From: Hansfordia pulvinata
Taxonomy: Eukaryota > Ascomycota > Sordariomycetes > Xylariales
Reading direction: 5' to 3'
DNA length: 64,000 nt
Assembly: GCA_006538405.1 (NCBI GenBank)
Contig: BJKQ01000040.1
Coordinates: 1 to 64,000 of the forward strand
Shown: piece by piece, positions 34,031-44,208 of the stretch
Position numbering within the stretch: the stretch's first letter is position 1
Layout: every line of letters starts with the position of its first letter
Program-made: the position numbers and the translations under genes
Notes under the pieces: model-generated
Databases searched by the model: none
Seen by the model: only the letters and a program-made list of their open reading frames with translations
What the model was told of the DNA's origin: nothing

Positions 34031-35448
34031 TGCTGCACGACGATTGTGGTGGCGGACTGGTCGTTCTTCTTCCCTCCAGGGCTTTGCCTTGTTCCAGCTT
34101 CGAAGGGGACTGCTCCTGTTGACTCCATCTCCATATCGGACTCGAAAACTACTGCCGCCGCCGCCGCTGCCTTTCTGGCTTCGTTAATCGCGTGTGATCT
34201 CTTGCGGCTGCCTGCCAGCCGTATCTCCCGCAGCTGGTCTGATTTGAGCTTGTGAATCACTCCTTCCTTCACCTTGGGTCTTGCTGGGCACTTGGGGAAT
34301 GTCGCTGCGTGAGGTCCTTTGCAGTTGGCGCACTTCTCCACTGGCTGATTACACTCGTTGTCGTGCTGCTTCGCGCCGCACTTGGGGCAAATCTCCCTTT
34401 GACATCTGGGGTCGCGGCTGTGGAAACCATGACACTTTGTGCACTGGTCGACTTTGGGTTCAAAGTAGACTCGCTTGGAAGTCAGCGAGTGTGCAAACAG
34501 CCTGAAGGGCCTCTTGATCTCCTGGCTCGTGGCGATCATCCAGGTCACCTCTGCGTCGGTATCCTTGGTATGTCTGGAGACCAGGCATCGCACAGGTCGG
34601 GCTCCCGTCTGCGCCTCCGTCTCGTCGGACACTGCTTGATGGTCAATTTCCACAATGAGTCCTTCGGCACTCATTACTCTTCTCGGGAAACCTTCGATCT
34701 TATAGTGGTGCCATTTCACGTGGCTTTCAGTCTTCCTGGCTTTTAGAATGTCAGTTATTTCAGCGTGGTAGGCCAGCAGCTTGTCTTGGGCCGTCTTGTC
34801 CCTTGGATGGAGCGCGAAGCCTGAGGGACATCGGGAGACCTCTCGCAGCTCTAGATTGTCGAGTTTCAGTCTTCTTATTAGCGTTGTCTTGACCCCGTAG
34901 GGCTCCAGGTGGCTGTTGTCCATGCGTACAAAGATCCGCAGGTCCTCCCCACGTTTCTTTGTGTCTGTGCTCTCCCGAGCTCTTGTCAGCTTTCTTGTGG
35001 TAGCCAGCGCACCCAATGGCTGGCTGGTGCCTGCCGCACCACCTGCCACCTGGGAGTACGAGGGTTTGGTTGCTTCACGGCTTTGCTGCTTCGTGTTGGA
35101 CCGATGCTGGCCCACATCGCCGCCATCTAGCCAGATGCTCAGACATTTCGCGAAGAAGCCCTTGAACTCCTTAGCGTACGTGATCACATCAGGTCCTGCC
35201 TTTTGCAGGGTGTCGTCAATAGAGGCTGCGCAGTCCTGAAAGAGCCTTTGCTTGGTCTCAAAGGAGAGCCTCTCTTTCTGCAAGATGCTGGCTACCTGTG
35301 CCTGGCAGGTAGCTTGCGACAATACCTGGTCGGTTTGAGGCCGGACTGTTCGCAGGGGGGTGATGTCATCCGATTGCTGACTTGTTGTCCTTGGTCGTTT
35401 GTTGCCGACGGTGTTGTTGAGGGAGCGAGCCGGTCCCGTGCCGGTCAA
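34027..35448 (-). CDS. LINE ORF1 protein (gag-like, three zinc knuckles)
   Basis: 473 codons, uninterrupted. The N-terminal third is a helical segment (QKERLSFETKQRLFQDCAAS), the middle a basic RNA-binding-like region, and the C-terminal region has three knuckles: CTKCHGFHSRDPRC, CPKCGAKQHDNEC and CANCKGPHAATFPKC. These bind the element RNA in Tad-like LINEs. A short Ala-rich tail follows. The stop overlaps the ORF2 start in an ATGA string at 34030-34027, an arrangement used for termination-reinitiation. The length and intact frame show that this copy is fairly young, though it cannot move alone. Confidence 0.85.
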   Translation of the reverse strand: MTGTGPARSLNNTVGNKRPRTTSQQSDDITPLRTVRPQTDQVLSQATCQAQVASILQKERLSFETKQRLFQDCAASIDDTLQKAGPDVITYAKEFKGFFAKCLSIWLDGGDVGQHRSNTKQQSREATKPSYSQVAGGAAGTSQPLGALATTRKLTRARESTDTKKRGEDLRIFVRMDNSHLEPYGVKTTLIRRLKLDNLELREVSRCPSGFALHPRDKTAQDKLLAYHAEITDILKARKTESHVKWHHYKIEGFPRRVMSAEGLIVEIDHQAVSDETEAQTGARPVRCLVSRHTKDTDAEVTWMIATSQEIKRPFRLFAHSLTSKRVYFEPKVDQCTKCHGFHSRDPRCQREICPKCGAKQHDNECNQPVEKCANCKGPHAATFPKCPARPKVKEGVIHKLKSDQLREIRLAGSRKRSHAINEARKAAAAAAVVFESDMEMESTGAVPFEAGTRQSPGGKKNDQSATTIVVQQ

Positions 35449-35817
35449 GAGGACGATGGCACGTAGTCAGCTTCGACCACCTTCGATGGGGTGGTGAGGA
35501 TGTCGGACAGGAGGACCGGGCGGAGCCCAGCGGCATCGGGGCGGCAGAAGTCCTTTCTCGGGGCCTGAACGATGCATGCACCGGCACCGGGTGCGGGGGT
35601 GCCCGGAGGCACACTGGACGCGGCCATCATCCGGGCGGAAGAGATTTCCTGAGCCAGGTCAGTAGGAAGATACTGGCTTTTCAGTAAGAGAGCAGCCTGA
35701 GTCGAGGTAGCGCCCTAACAGTGGGGTGCCAAGAAATTAGTTGTAAAAGGTTGAGATGTAGCGTGCTTTTCTTGCCGTCGTTAGGTCGGTCGTATAATGC
35801 TATTTAATCGCAAAGAC

Positions 35818-36425
35818 CGAGTAGGCCAATATTCTCGAGATGAGATGACGAGACAGTTAAAGACTCTTGGACGCGGAATGTTTTCGCAGGGTTGCTGAGA
35901 CCTTTAGGTTCGTTATGCACTCAGCGACAGAAGCTGCGGAAGGTTGCATGGGCTTTGACACATTCTTGCCACCGCTGGCGGCTGTTTCTTGGAGGAGGCT
36001 GCGATTTTGCCGACAAGCAGTGCAATTAGAACGTATAAGCGGTGGATGTTTTCCAGCTCGTAAATCAAGAAAGATACATGATATATATGGTAGACTCATT
36101 AGGAATTATTGAGTTACAGTCTCTGCCTGTACCTTGCCTGGAAAACAACCGGTGCTGCCATTTCACGTAACGACGATGCCCCGATGGGCGACTCGCATCA
36201 ATTAGTGCTCTCGCTACTGTAACCTGATAGAGACCCCTGGCATGTATCCAGTACAAGAATGCTCTGTTTCGTGTGAGCTACGGCCAATGCCTTGCGTTGC
36301 ACTGCCAGAGCCTGGGGCATTGTTTATGATAGTGAGGCGACGGTGTAAGCTCACTACTTGACTGTATCTATAGCGTGATGCTTAAAAAGGCAATGAGACT
36401 GTAGCGACAGGCTTTTTTATCCATT
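35818..36425 (-). repeat. Dispersed ~0.62 kb repeat, copy C (inverted relative to B)
   Basis: Reverse complement aligns with 31038-31660 over its length. With copy B it forms a large, imperfect inverted pair enclosing the UbiA fragment and the 3'-deleted LINE. It ends close to the LINE leader on one side and near the NmrA fragment on the other. Confidence 0.7.
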
Positions 36426-36775
36426 CCACACTCTAGAGAGCCGATCACGCAAGATACTCATATAGAACAACGGATGAAAAAGCGTTTGCCGGGAAGAGAT
36501 AAGAAATCCGACCATTGGGCCGACATCTAGTGGGAAATGGACCCCTGCAAGGATGACGAAGGCGATATGGAGAACCGCTTTGTGGGTTCTTCCGTACCTT
36601 CGGAGTGTTACCCACTAGTTCCCTGCACGCGCTAGCCAGTAGTGAAGAAGGAGGGAATCGGCACTCATAGGTTGATTTGCTTAGCTGAACCACTAAGCAG
36701 GATCTGCGCCAGACTTCCAGTATCTGCCAGAACAGGCTGGCACCTCAATAAGTTACATTTCAGTCCAGGACATTG

Positions 36776-37125
36776 GCGTCGCGGCAGCAGCTGTGTTTTC
36801 AGACCCCGGGTCCTGGGCCGGCAGAGGGATTGGCCTCGCTGCGGACGAGGCGTCCTATCAGGAGTTGAATCTTATCTGGCATCGCGCTACAGGGTCGCCT
36901 GCACCAGCGTCGCTTCGCTTGGACGCCACAGTGTTTGAAGATCATGACAAGGAGTTGGGTTTGATGATGAATTGGTTTGGAAGACAAGGCTATGGGGTCG
37001 ACCTTGAGGGCAATAAGAAGCTCAACCCGACTCCTGTTTCATTGGAGACCTGGCTGAGGAGCAGTGCTTGGAATGAAGCTCATGGGGAGCGTCATGTCTG
37101 CCCCCGGTGCTCGCGAGCCGTGTGA
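36776..37125 (+). pseudogene. NmrA-like NAD(P)-binding protein, C-terminal fragment
   Basis: FSDPGSWAGRGIGLAADEAS, then a segment with YQELN..., MMNWFGRQGYGVDLEG and SLETWLRSSAW match the last ~100 residues of the NmrA-like family: the substrate-side lobe with a GIGLA(G/A)DE element and the closing aromatic GYG-D-E and W-L-R-W pieces. NmrA-like proteins are SDR-fold redox sensors or reductases, common near secondary-metabolite genes. The Rossmann half is absent upstream, where anonymous DNA and repeat copy C lie, so the gene is 5'-truncated. The frame continues to a stop at 37123 after a short unrelated tail. Confidence 0.6.
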
Positions 37126-39060
37126 TACATGTTCCATCATTCTCGGGGCCTTGCCTCGCCCCGTGTGCGCAGTGTCGCCCCATGTCATGAGTCTCAAGGT
37201 GAGGACTGAGAAAGCTTGAGTCTGTTTTCGTGGTCTGGTCCTAGGCACACCCACTTTTTTTTCAAGTTATTCGGGGACCGGGTCGGGGCTTTACTGTACA
37301 AGATGTAGTAGGAGAGTGAAGTACTGAAGATACGGTTAGCTAGGAATAACATGTCAAGTTAGGTTGATTTCTAACAGCCCATGTAGTCGGTACTCCCTGT
37401 TATGCCTGGAAGTCGTATCGTAGGTAAGTACTGAAACTGAGCTGTACTGCATTACGCAAGAGTAGGTACCTCTTCGGCCAACTAGATTACGTAAGGCAGG
37501 TGCCTCCCTAGATGCCCCAGGTATACAACGCCCCTTTCGCGTACATTACTCGCTTGGGTACGCACCTATGGGGGCGCCGAGTATTATGTAAGGGAATGTG
37601 CCGCTGGCCAGAGTGCCCCAGTCAGGCCAGACTCAAGTTTCCCAAGGTGGCGTCTCGGTACGGGGTTTCCATGGCCCCTCGGCGACCTGAGATTGTATTT
37701 CTGGATGGGTGCAGCTCTGAATAGAGGCGAGTCGGCGACTATCGCTTCATTCACACTGGTCCCGTGTCGGCCATGGCGCTGGTGAATATCGTGGACGGTC
37801 TAGCCTGGTTGAAGCCTTCTTGCCAGGCGTCGTGTTAGCCTGGGAAAATCTATACTTAGTACACTTGGAAATGGGGTCACGTTAGCTTCGACAAGCCCAG
37901 CATCCCGTCTCGACCCTCGGGGCTCGTTGACTGACGCCGTCGTTGCGGTCTCGGAAAAGATGCCTACAAGTACCGAAGGTAGGTAGGTAGGTCAAGTCAT
38001 GTAAGTATATATGCAGCAGCTCTGGCCTTCTCACTTCCAGCAAAAAACGCGGGCTTTCCTACTCACCGCTTAGATTGATCCAGACCTTTTCTAAACCCCG
38101 GGAATCAAGGCGCAAAGTTCGATCCTAGCGAGATTTCCCCCCAAAAACCACGGAAGAGACACCAGCCGCTATCGCTGTCCGCCTACGAACATGCAGCCTT
38201 CGCATTCTGCTCTTGGCATCGAGCATGGCAGCAGTGCCCTCCGCTTACGGCGCCGTAGCCAGCGAGAAGAATGTGCTGGCTGACCGCGCGATGCAGTAAG
38301 TCTCTCCGAACCCCATTCTGAATTGGCTGCTGCCGACAGCATCTCGTCACATACCGTCTTCCAAAGCGCGGAGTCCTTTTACTGATGGGTTGCGCGCGCA
38401 TCGTCGCGACGAGTGAGCGCAGTGGACTCATGACCAGATTTGTACTGCGAACTGATGACGGGTATGATGCGTGGAGGGACGACTGCCAAGGAAGAGGGTA
38501 CAACGTTCACATGTAGAGCAAGTCTAAGAGTGATAACCCGATCGTGAAGTGCATGTAAACTCGTGGGGGCGGAGGCGGCAACGATGCACCCTGGGATTTC
38601 CATGTCTCTTCACCAGCATGCGGGAAAGGTCTTGGCGCGATCGGATTCGTAGCTTCGTTGGTTAGGGTGGTTCATGAAAAGTGAGCCATGGGTATAAGAC
38701 GCGCAATTGCTTTGACGCACGAGTTAACGCTGTAGGACGGCTTGATAAACAGCTCCACTACTCGATCATACAGAGGTATCAGTCAGAATATCGAGAAATA
38801 AATGCGTCACCATCTTAAAAGGAAGAATTCCATACTCTAACCTTAATTGAAAGTAATGTCGATCTCGCGTACCTGAGGTCGAGTCTTCCTAATTGCGAGA
38901 CAGTATACTGCTATCGGCTTGCGTGTGTTTTTAGACTGAAAGTCCTACGAGTGGCGTGAACGTCGCCTTTTCCCAGAGAGGGCTAGACTTTGTGAGTTCT
39001 TCTTACGCTGCTAGGAAGGAATGAAAAGATTAACAAGACATGAAAGCTCGGCATTCAGGG
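37126..39060. other. No supported gene
   Basis: Short frames only. Around 38190-38310 one plus frame reads like a hydrophobic leader (SLRILLLASSMAAVPS) ending at a GTAAGT-like donor, but it has no ATG, so I do not call it. The 38183-38603 minus frames are probably chance. Confidence 0.4.
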
Positions 39061-40362
39061 AGATATCGGTGACGATATTTTCAAAGATGGCATGAAGGCA
39101 GACGCCGACAATATTTGAGATGATCTCGAGAATTGGGACGCACGGTTCCGAAAAGACATCCACGGCGTGATTATGGTCAGTGCTAGCGACAAATCAATGC
39201 TCCAAAAGGTCCTGAGCCGGGTGAAAAACATCTTCCAGGTCGGGCAGGACCAGGCTTCCGTACTGCAAGTGGCCAGCTTAGACGGCCACACCCGACCAGG
39301 AAAGGAGCATGCCAACGAACAGTGAGTCCACCCTCAGCCGAATGGTCAGAAACACATGCTCATCGGCGACCAGTTTTGGTTTCAAGGCGGGCGTCTCACA
39401 GCCATCATTTAAGGACATCAATGCGGGCGCAAGACCCCTCCCCTACGAAGAACCGATTCGACAAGGCGTGGTACTCGTCGGCCGCGAGGGAGATGACATT
39501 CCAAGGCCCACATGGGCGCATGACGGAAGCTTCCTGGCCTTCCGATATCTCCGACAACTCGTGCCTGAGTTTCACAGGTTCACCGAAGCCAATCCGTTCA
39601 AGTTGCCCGCTCCGAAAGCGCCAGGTGATCCAACGGGTGCAGAGCTTCTTGCGGCCCGAATCGTCGGGCGTTGCCCCAGTGGTGAGTGACATGGAGGCGC
39701 TACTCTGCAGCGCCCGACATACTGATTCAGATACAGGGGCTCCCGTGGACTTGACACCGCACCGTGATGACCCTTTAATGGAAGATCCTAATTACTTTTG
39801 CTTTGACCCTGGCAGTCAGATGAGATGCCCTTTTGCCGCTCACGTGCGCAAGATGAATCCTCGAGCCGATTTCGACTATTTCGGATGGACCGAATCCCGC
39901 CGCATCATTCGCCGCATCATCCCTTTCGGCCCCGAAGTAACGGAGAGAGAGGCGAAGGAAAAGAGGAGATCCGAGGAACCCGCATTGGAGTGTAGTCTGC
40001 TCTTTATCTGTTATCAGACCAACCTCTCGCGCGGGTTTCAGTCGATACAAGAAGGTAAGTAGATTTTGGCCCTACTTTCAACACAGACCTAACTTCTCCC
40101 TCTGGATTGGGCAAGCAACGCCAGCTTCCCGCCGGATAAGTTGCGCGCGCAGCCTCCCGTCGCTGAGTCTGGGATCGACCCGATCATCGGGATTGCAAAG
40201 CCCAGACTGATGGTGGGCCTTGACCCCAGGGTGGATGGTGCGAACAAGATCACAAAACTCGGAGCCAGATGGGTTGTGCCACGCGGCGGTGAATATTTCA
40301 TCTCGCCGTCAATATCGTCTCTGCAGGTCAATTTTGCGTTGGCCGATCATATCACAACATAA
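39061..40362 (+). pseudogene. DyP-type (dye-decolorising) heme peroxidase, 5'-truncated and mutated
   Basis: Recognisable DyP pieces in order: DIGDDIFKDGMKADADN (39062), an in-frame TGA at 39116, IHGVIMVSASD, the GFKAG variant of the family's GxxDG motif (39381-39392), DGSFLAFRYLRQLVPEF, GAPVDLTP, RCPFAAHVRKMNPR with the proximal heme His (~39840), RRIIPFGPEV with the Arg region, LLFICYQTNL and SGIDPIIG. Introns at 39322-39373 and 39682-39736 splice cleanly; the last one after ~40055 does not. The catalytic Asp of GxxDG is Ala (GCG, 39387-39389). The N-terminal ~150 residues are missing. Family secure; inactive by three independent lesions. Confidence 0.8.
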
Positions 40363-41150
40363 GAGGGCCGCTCTCTTCCGAATCTGCAGTAACATCTAGG
40401 ACAATTGAAAAGACAATTTTGTATGGATGAACCCGCTAGCATTGAGGGAATAGCCGTCATAACTGACTGCACGATCTTTTTCCGAGCGCTTCTCTCTGAC
40501 TCAGATCGAAGCCTTTGTATGACCTATCGCTACGGTCTTGACCAAGGAGGGCTCACCACTGTCGGGTACTAAGCTCTGAACACCCTGGCGTCCTCTACCC
40601 TCGGCATCTGGGGGTAAAACTCATGAAGTCTGATGATCTCTCCTCTGGTTTCAATCATCAAGTCGAGTATTTCAAACTGTTCAATCTGCTTTATCCCCCT
40701 GAACTCCCACATCGGTACCCGCAAAGTTCGATATACGTACTCCATCTTGTCCCCAAACCGCCCGATTTGACCAGGAAATAGTCATTGTCCCATTGGCTCA
40801 TTGCATCCGGCATCCGCCCACTTTGGTAGCTAGTAAACCACTCACTATTGGTCAGTTTCTTCTTGCTATTATCTAGAAATAGGTCTATAGTCTCCTAAGT
40901 CTGATTTTCAATTAGGTTCGGGGTCCTTGACCGTGCCATCACAATACTTCTTGTCGATCCTGCCACTCATCAGATTATACCGCTTTGAATAGGAATTGCT
41001 CGTGATACTGACTCAATGTTTCCGTCCTGCTTTTTGTCTTTGTAGCAGGCTAGGACTTTGATGATATCCACAAGGCGGTTCCCCGGAATCTTGTGTTTGA
41101 TTCGTTTGTAGATTCTTGTCCAGTCGGTACGGAGCATGATTGGGATCAGT
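40363..41150. other. No recognisable gene
   Basis: Spacer between the DyP relic and the LINE, with short frames only. Confidence 0.5.
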
Positions 41151-41950
41151 ATCTGGGCCCGCTGGAGCTACGCGATGTATCACGATGCCCTTCCAAGTAT
41201 GTGCTACGCCCACGGGACAAATCAGTCCATCAGAAACTCATGGCTTCCCACTCTGAAATCACCAACATACCGCAAGCCCAGAAAGTCGAAAGACATGAGG
41301 TCTGGTATCATTACACGCTGGAGGGCTGCCCTCGGCGGGTGCTCAGCGCCGAAGGCCTAGTGGTCGACATTGACGAGACAACAGTTGCAGAAGAAGCCGA
41401 GGGACAGACCGGCTTGAAGCAGAAGCGCTGTACCCCCTCGAAACGCGATGCCGACACAGACCCAGAAACGACATGGATAGTCTCTACCGGCCAGGAGATC
41501 AAGCAGCCCTTCCGACTCTTCGCCCACTCCATGCAATCCAGACGAATCTATTTTAACCCGAAGATCAATCAATGCTCCGGCTGCCATGGCTTCCACGGCA
41601 GGAACTCCAGATGCGAAAAGGCTATATGCGCCAGATGTGGCACGACAAGCCACGTAGGCGACTGCACCAAGACTACCGAAAGATGTGTCAACTGCAGAGG
41701 ATCACATGCTGCGACCTTTGGGAAATGCCCAGCCCGCCCTAAAATCGAAAAGGGGGTTATTCGCCGGCTCAGCGCAGAGCAACTCCAAGCGATCCGATTG
41801 GCAGGAGATCGCCTCCGATCTCGCACAGTCAATATGGCTAATAATGGCGCCACAAATGTGACGACGACACAAAATCCGAATACAGAGGACACCAGAGGCA
41901 CTCCTATGTTTGTGGATAAATCACATAACACCATTGTCGTACAACCATGA
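41093..41950 (+). pseudogene. LINE ORF1, C-terminal two-thirds
   Basis: From LELRDVSRCPS (~41162) on it matches ORF1 of the LINE at 34027-35448. Three knuckles are present: CSGCHGFHGRNSRC, CARCGTTSHVGDC and CVNCRGSHAATFGKC. The first ~20 residues come from flanking DNA. It stops at 41948-41950 in the ATGA overlap with ORF2. Confidence 0.75.
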
Positions 41951-43400
41951 ATCGACGCACTCCCACCAACCACCAAGGACACCTAGTTGCTCACTAAGTC
42001 AATGTAGCTGGAGGCCAGGGCCTGTTCGACCCCACAGAAGTGGCCCTGAACCTCGCAGATCATAATGCAGAGCAGGCAGATATTATCCTGATGGAAGAAC
42101 CCTGGGTTGGCATACCACCGAACAGGAGGATGGCAGTCAAGACACCCGAATTGCAATGTTTTCTCATCAGTGGATTGCTGGTGCGGTAGCGCGTCTCGAC
42201 CACGATCGCTCATCTATGTGAGGAAGCACCTCCAGGCGAGATTCGCCCATACAGAACCAAAGATATCACCTAGGTCAAGGTGAAAGGTGTCACTTTTGCC
42301 AATGTGTACCGCCTGAGTGACGACCCCCGGCAAGTGGACATGATACCACAGGATTGGGGCCCGCCCTGCGACGGCATAATCGCAGGGGACTTCAATGTAG
42401 GAGACGTATCCTGGGACTCGAATGACCCCAATTGTCATAGCGGCAAAGCACTGGCCCAAACTATGTCAAGTCATGGGCTGGACTTGATATCAGAGCTAGA
42501 TATCCCCACACACGACAGAGGCAATGTCCTGGACCTGGCTACGGCGCTCTGCAAGGCCTTGCGGCAGCCAGAGTTATCGGGACAAACAAACACCTCTACA
42601 TCTGTCTTGACAAGACATCAGTTCTCGACGGGCTAACTGGCACACCACCAGAGACGTCCCAGGCGATATCCCTCCGGTTCCAGGAGCTAGTGAGGACCCA
42701 TGGTGGGGGAGTCACAGTGAAACGGGCTCCCGGACACTGCAAAATCGAAGGCAACGAAGCGGCGGACCAGCTGGCGAAAGAAGGAGCTGCACAAGCCCCC
42801 CAAATGGACACACAACCAACTATCGCATGGGTCAAACGACATCTCAAAGACCAGGAAAATCTGGATTTCAAGCAGTGGTGGCAAGAACAAGGAAAGTCAA
42901 GATACCAAGACATAACCCGGCAATTGGCTTCCGACGAGACACTCTTCACAGGCTCCTGACAGCAAGGAGCAGGCATGGCGATTTTGCCCAGTACCACGAA
43001 CGCTTCCAACACACAGACTCCAAAAACCACTGTAGTTGCGGCGAGCGGAAATCACCCCAACATATCTTCGTGTGCCGAAGATGCGGGGTAATAGATCGCG
43101 GCCCAGGCACGCGCCTCCCACAGCCTTTACAAAGTACTTTCGTGACAATAGTGTGGAGTGGGCTACCTTTGTGGAATGGAGCGGTTTCTACACAAGGATA
43201 TGCCCCAGATAAGACAGGGGCATTCCTACGGACAAGCGGCCTGATAGGGCTCCGGCAACATCGTGGATGGGCATGTGCGCGGCCGGAAATGTATACATAG
43301 CGATTCCTCCAAAACCCTGCGATGTGTGGCACTGGGAGGCGTGGCAGGCCCCAACGGGGATGGAACCCACGATAAACCAAATCAAACAATCAACCAGCCG
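41155..43400 (+). mobile_element. LINE (Tad-like) with internal deletion of the reverse transcriptase
   Basis: Truncated inside ORF1 at the 5' side, then ORF1 end, ATGA overlap, endonuclease, a direct join near 42556 to the RNase H domain, the C-terminal knuckle and the 3' UTR ending at AATCAAACAATCAACC (~43400). Two independent size losses (5' and central ~2 kb) have left a 2.2-kb element. It is a diverged relative of the other LINEs here. Its 3' UTR still shows the same GGGAGGCGTGGCAGGC block. Confidence 0.8.
41947..42960 (+). pseudogene. LINE ORF2 relic: endonuclease fused to RNase H
   Basis: ORF2 starts at 41947 and hits TAA at 41995 after 16 codons. Sequence beyond is still readable: ADIILMEEPWVG, GVTFANVYRL and the catalytic AGDFNVGDVSWD (~42383). 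After the LATALCKA segment (~42550) the text passes at once into RNase H (YICLDKTSVLDGLTGTPP, then APGHCKIEGNEAADQLAKEG). No reverse-transcriptase motif such as the YxDD box lies between. Several frame changes occur afterward; the knuckle HCSCGERKSPQHIFVC is at ~43027. Confidence 0.75.
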
Positions 43401-44114
43401 CGCATATCGAAGGCTACACCGAGCGAGCTTAAATTGCACCAGCTGCCCATTGCCCGCTTCAAGTATCTTAGCCCGAGTTTCAATGCCCCCTTTCACTTTT
43501 CAGCCCAGTCCTTCAACGATGAAGCAGTGGAGGAATCCCTCCAGAAGCCGACTTCTTTAGGCCAATCGCCGACACAAAAGGGGGAACCTGTATCCCACAG
43601 ACAGTCTGCTGCATCTCACACTGGGTATGCCAAGTTCAGGACCAAGCGGAGCGGCAAGCTGAGTGCCCAGCTTAAGACCATTGGAACCGAGCCCGGCCCT
43701 TTCAGTGCCTGTGCTGTGAGCACTACCTTTGGACACCCGATGTCCAACTACATCACTGAGGCACAGACGATCACAAAGAAGCTGTCTACAGTGGAGAAGG
43801 AGAAGGAGAAGAGAACAACGACCACCATCGTGAAGCATAAATCACAGGCAGAGCTGAAGAGGCAGTCTTGCCCTTCCAATGTGGATGCAGACCATGAGCC
43901 TGGTCTGATGGGCAAATTCAAGACCAACATCAAGAGGTTGACATTGAGAAAGTCCTCTGCTTCGCTACAGCTTGTGAAGGACTCCAGCCCTGCATCCTCC
44001 CAGCAAGCAAGCTCTGTGGAGGAGACACACAGCCCAGGCCCTAGCAATCTAGAGGACAAGAGGCTATCCCGGAGCCCCGCGGAGGTGGTTTTGGTGGCGC
44101 CAGTGGTGCCGTAG
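43401..44114 (+). CDS. Unrecognised Ser/Lys-rich protein, 3' part, next to LINE insertion
   Basis: The frame is open from inside the LINE tail (43263) to the stop at 44112-44114; about 238 codons lie outside the element. The residues are polar, with a Lys/Glu-rich helix (KKLSTVEKEKEKRTTTTIV), basic segments (KFKTNIKRLTLRKSS) and a Ser/Pro-rich end, which suggests an intrinsically disordered protein. No domain is recognised. The long clean frame hints at a real host gene whose upstream part was cut off or replaced by the LINE. It may equally be chance. Confidence 0.4.
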   Translation, partial: RISKATPSELKLHQLPIARFKYLSPSFNAPFHFSAQSFNDEAVEESLQKPTSLGQSPTQKGEPVSHRQSAASHTGYAKFRTKRSGKLSAQLKTIGTEPGPFSACAVSTTFGHPMSNYITEAQTITKKLSTVEKEKEKRTTTTIVKHKSQAELKRQSCPSNVDADHEPGLMGKFKTNIKRLTLRKSSASLQLVKDSSPASSQQASSVEETHSPGPSNLEDKRLSRSPAEVVLVAPVVP

Positions 44115-44165
44115 AGGACGACGCGCGGGGTGTTGGCGTGTCGGCGGCGGGCGGCTGAGGAGGAG

Positions 44166-44166
<1 letters not shown>

Positions 44167-44204
<38 letters not shown>
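44167..44204 (+). repeat. Hexanucleotide microsatellite (CAACAG)n
   Basis: About six CAACAG units (44167-44204) right after the preceding ORF. On the minus strand it yields a poly-Leu frame that is an artefact. Confidence 0.8.

Positions 44205-44208
<4 letters not shown>

Larger units (their letters stand above)
33605..35743 (-). mobile_element. LINE (Tad-like), head half: 5' leader, ORF1, start of ORF2
   Basis: The element reads on the minus strand. Its leader starts at ~35743 (TACAACTAATTTCTTGGC), ORF1 is complete (35448-34027), and ORF2 begins with an endonuclease domain that breaks off near 33615. Everything beyond (most of endonuclease, reverse transcriptase, RNase H, 3' UTR) is absent. 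Loss of the 3' rather than 5' end implies deletion or recombination after insertion, not abortive reverse transcription. The breakpoint region reads CCCTAACCTAG, a telomere-like string. Confidence 0.8.

Noticed and set aside
37573..37590. Fourth copy of the promoter core (GGGGGCGCCGAGTATTATG)
   Set aside because: No flanking similarity to copies A and B and no signal-peptide ORF at the expected distance.
38190..38310. Secreted protein with leader SLRILLLASSMAAVPS
   Set aside because: That frame has no ATG upstream; the in-place ATG reads a different, non-hydrophobic frame.
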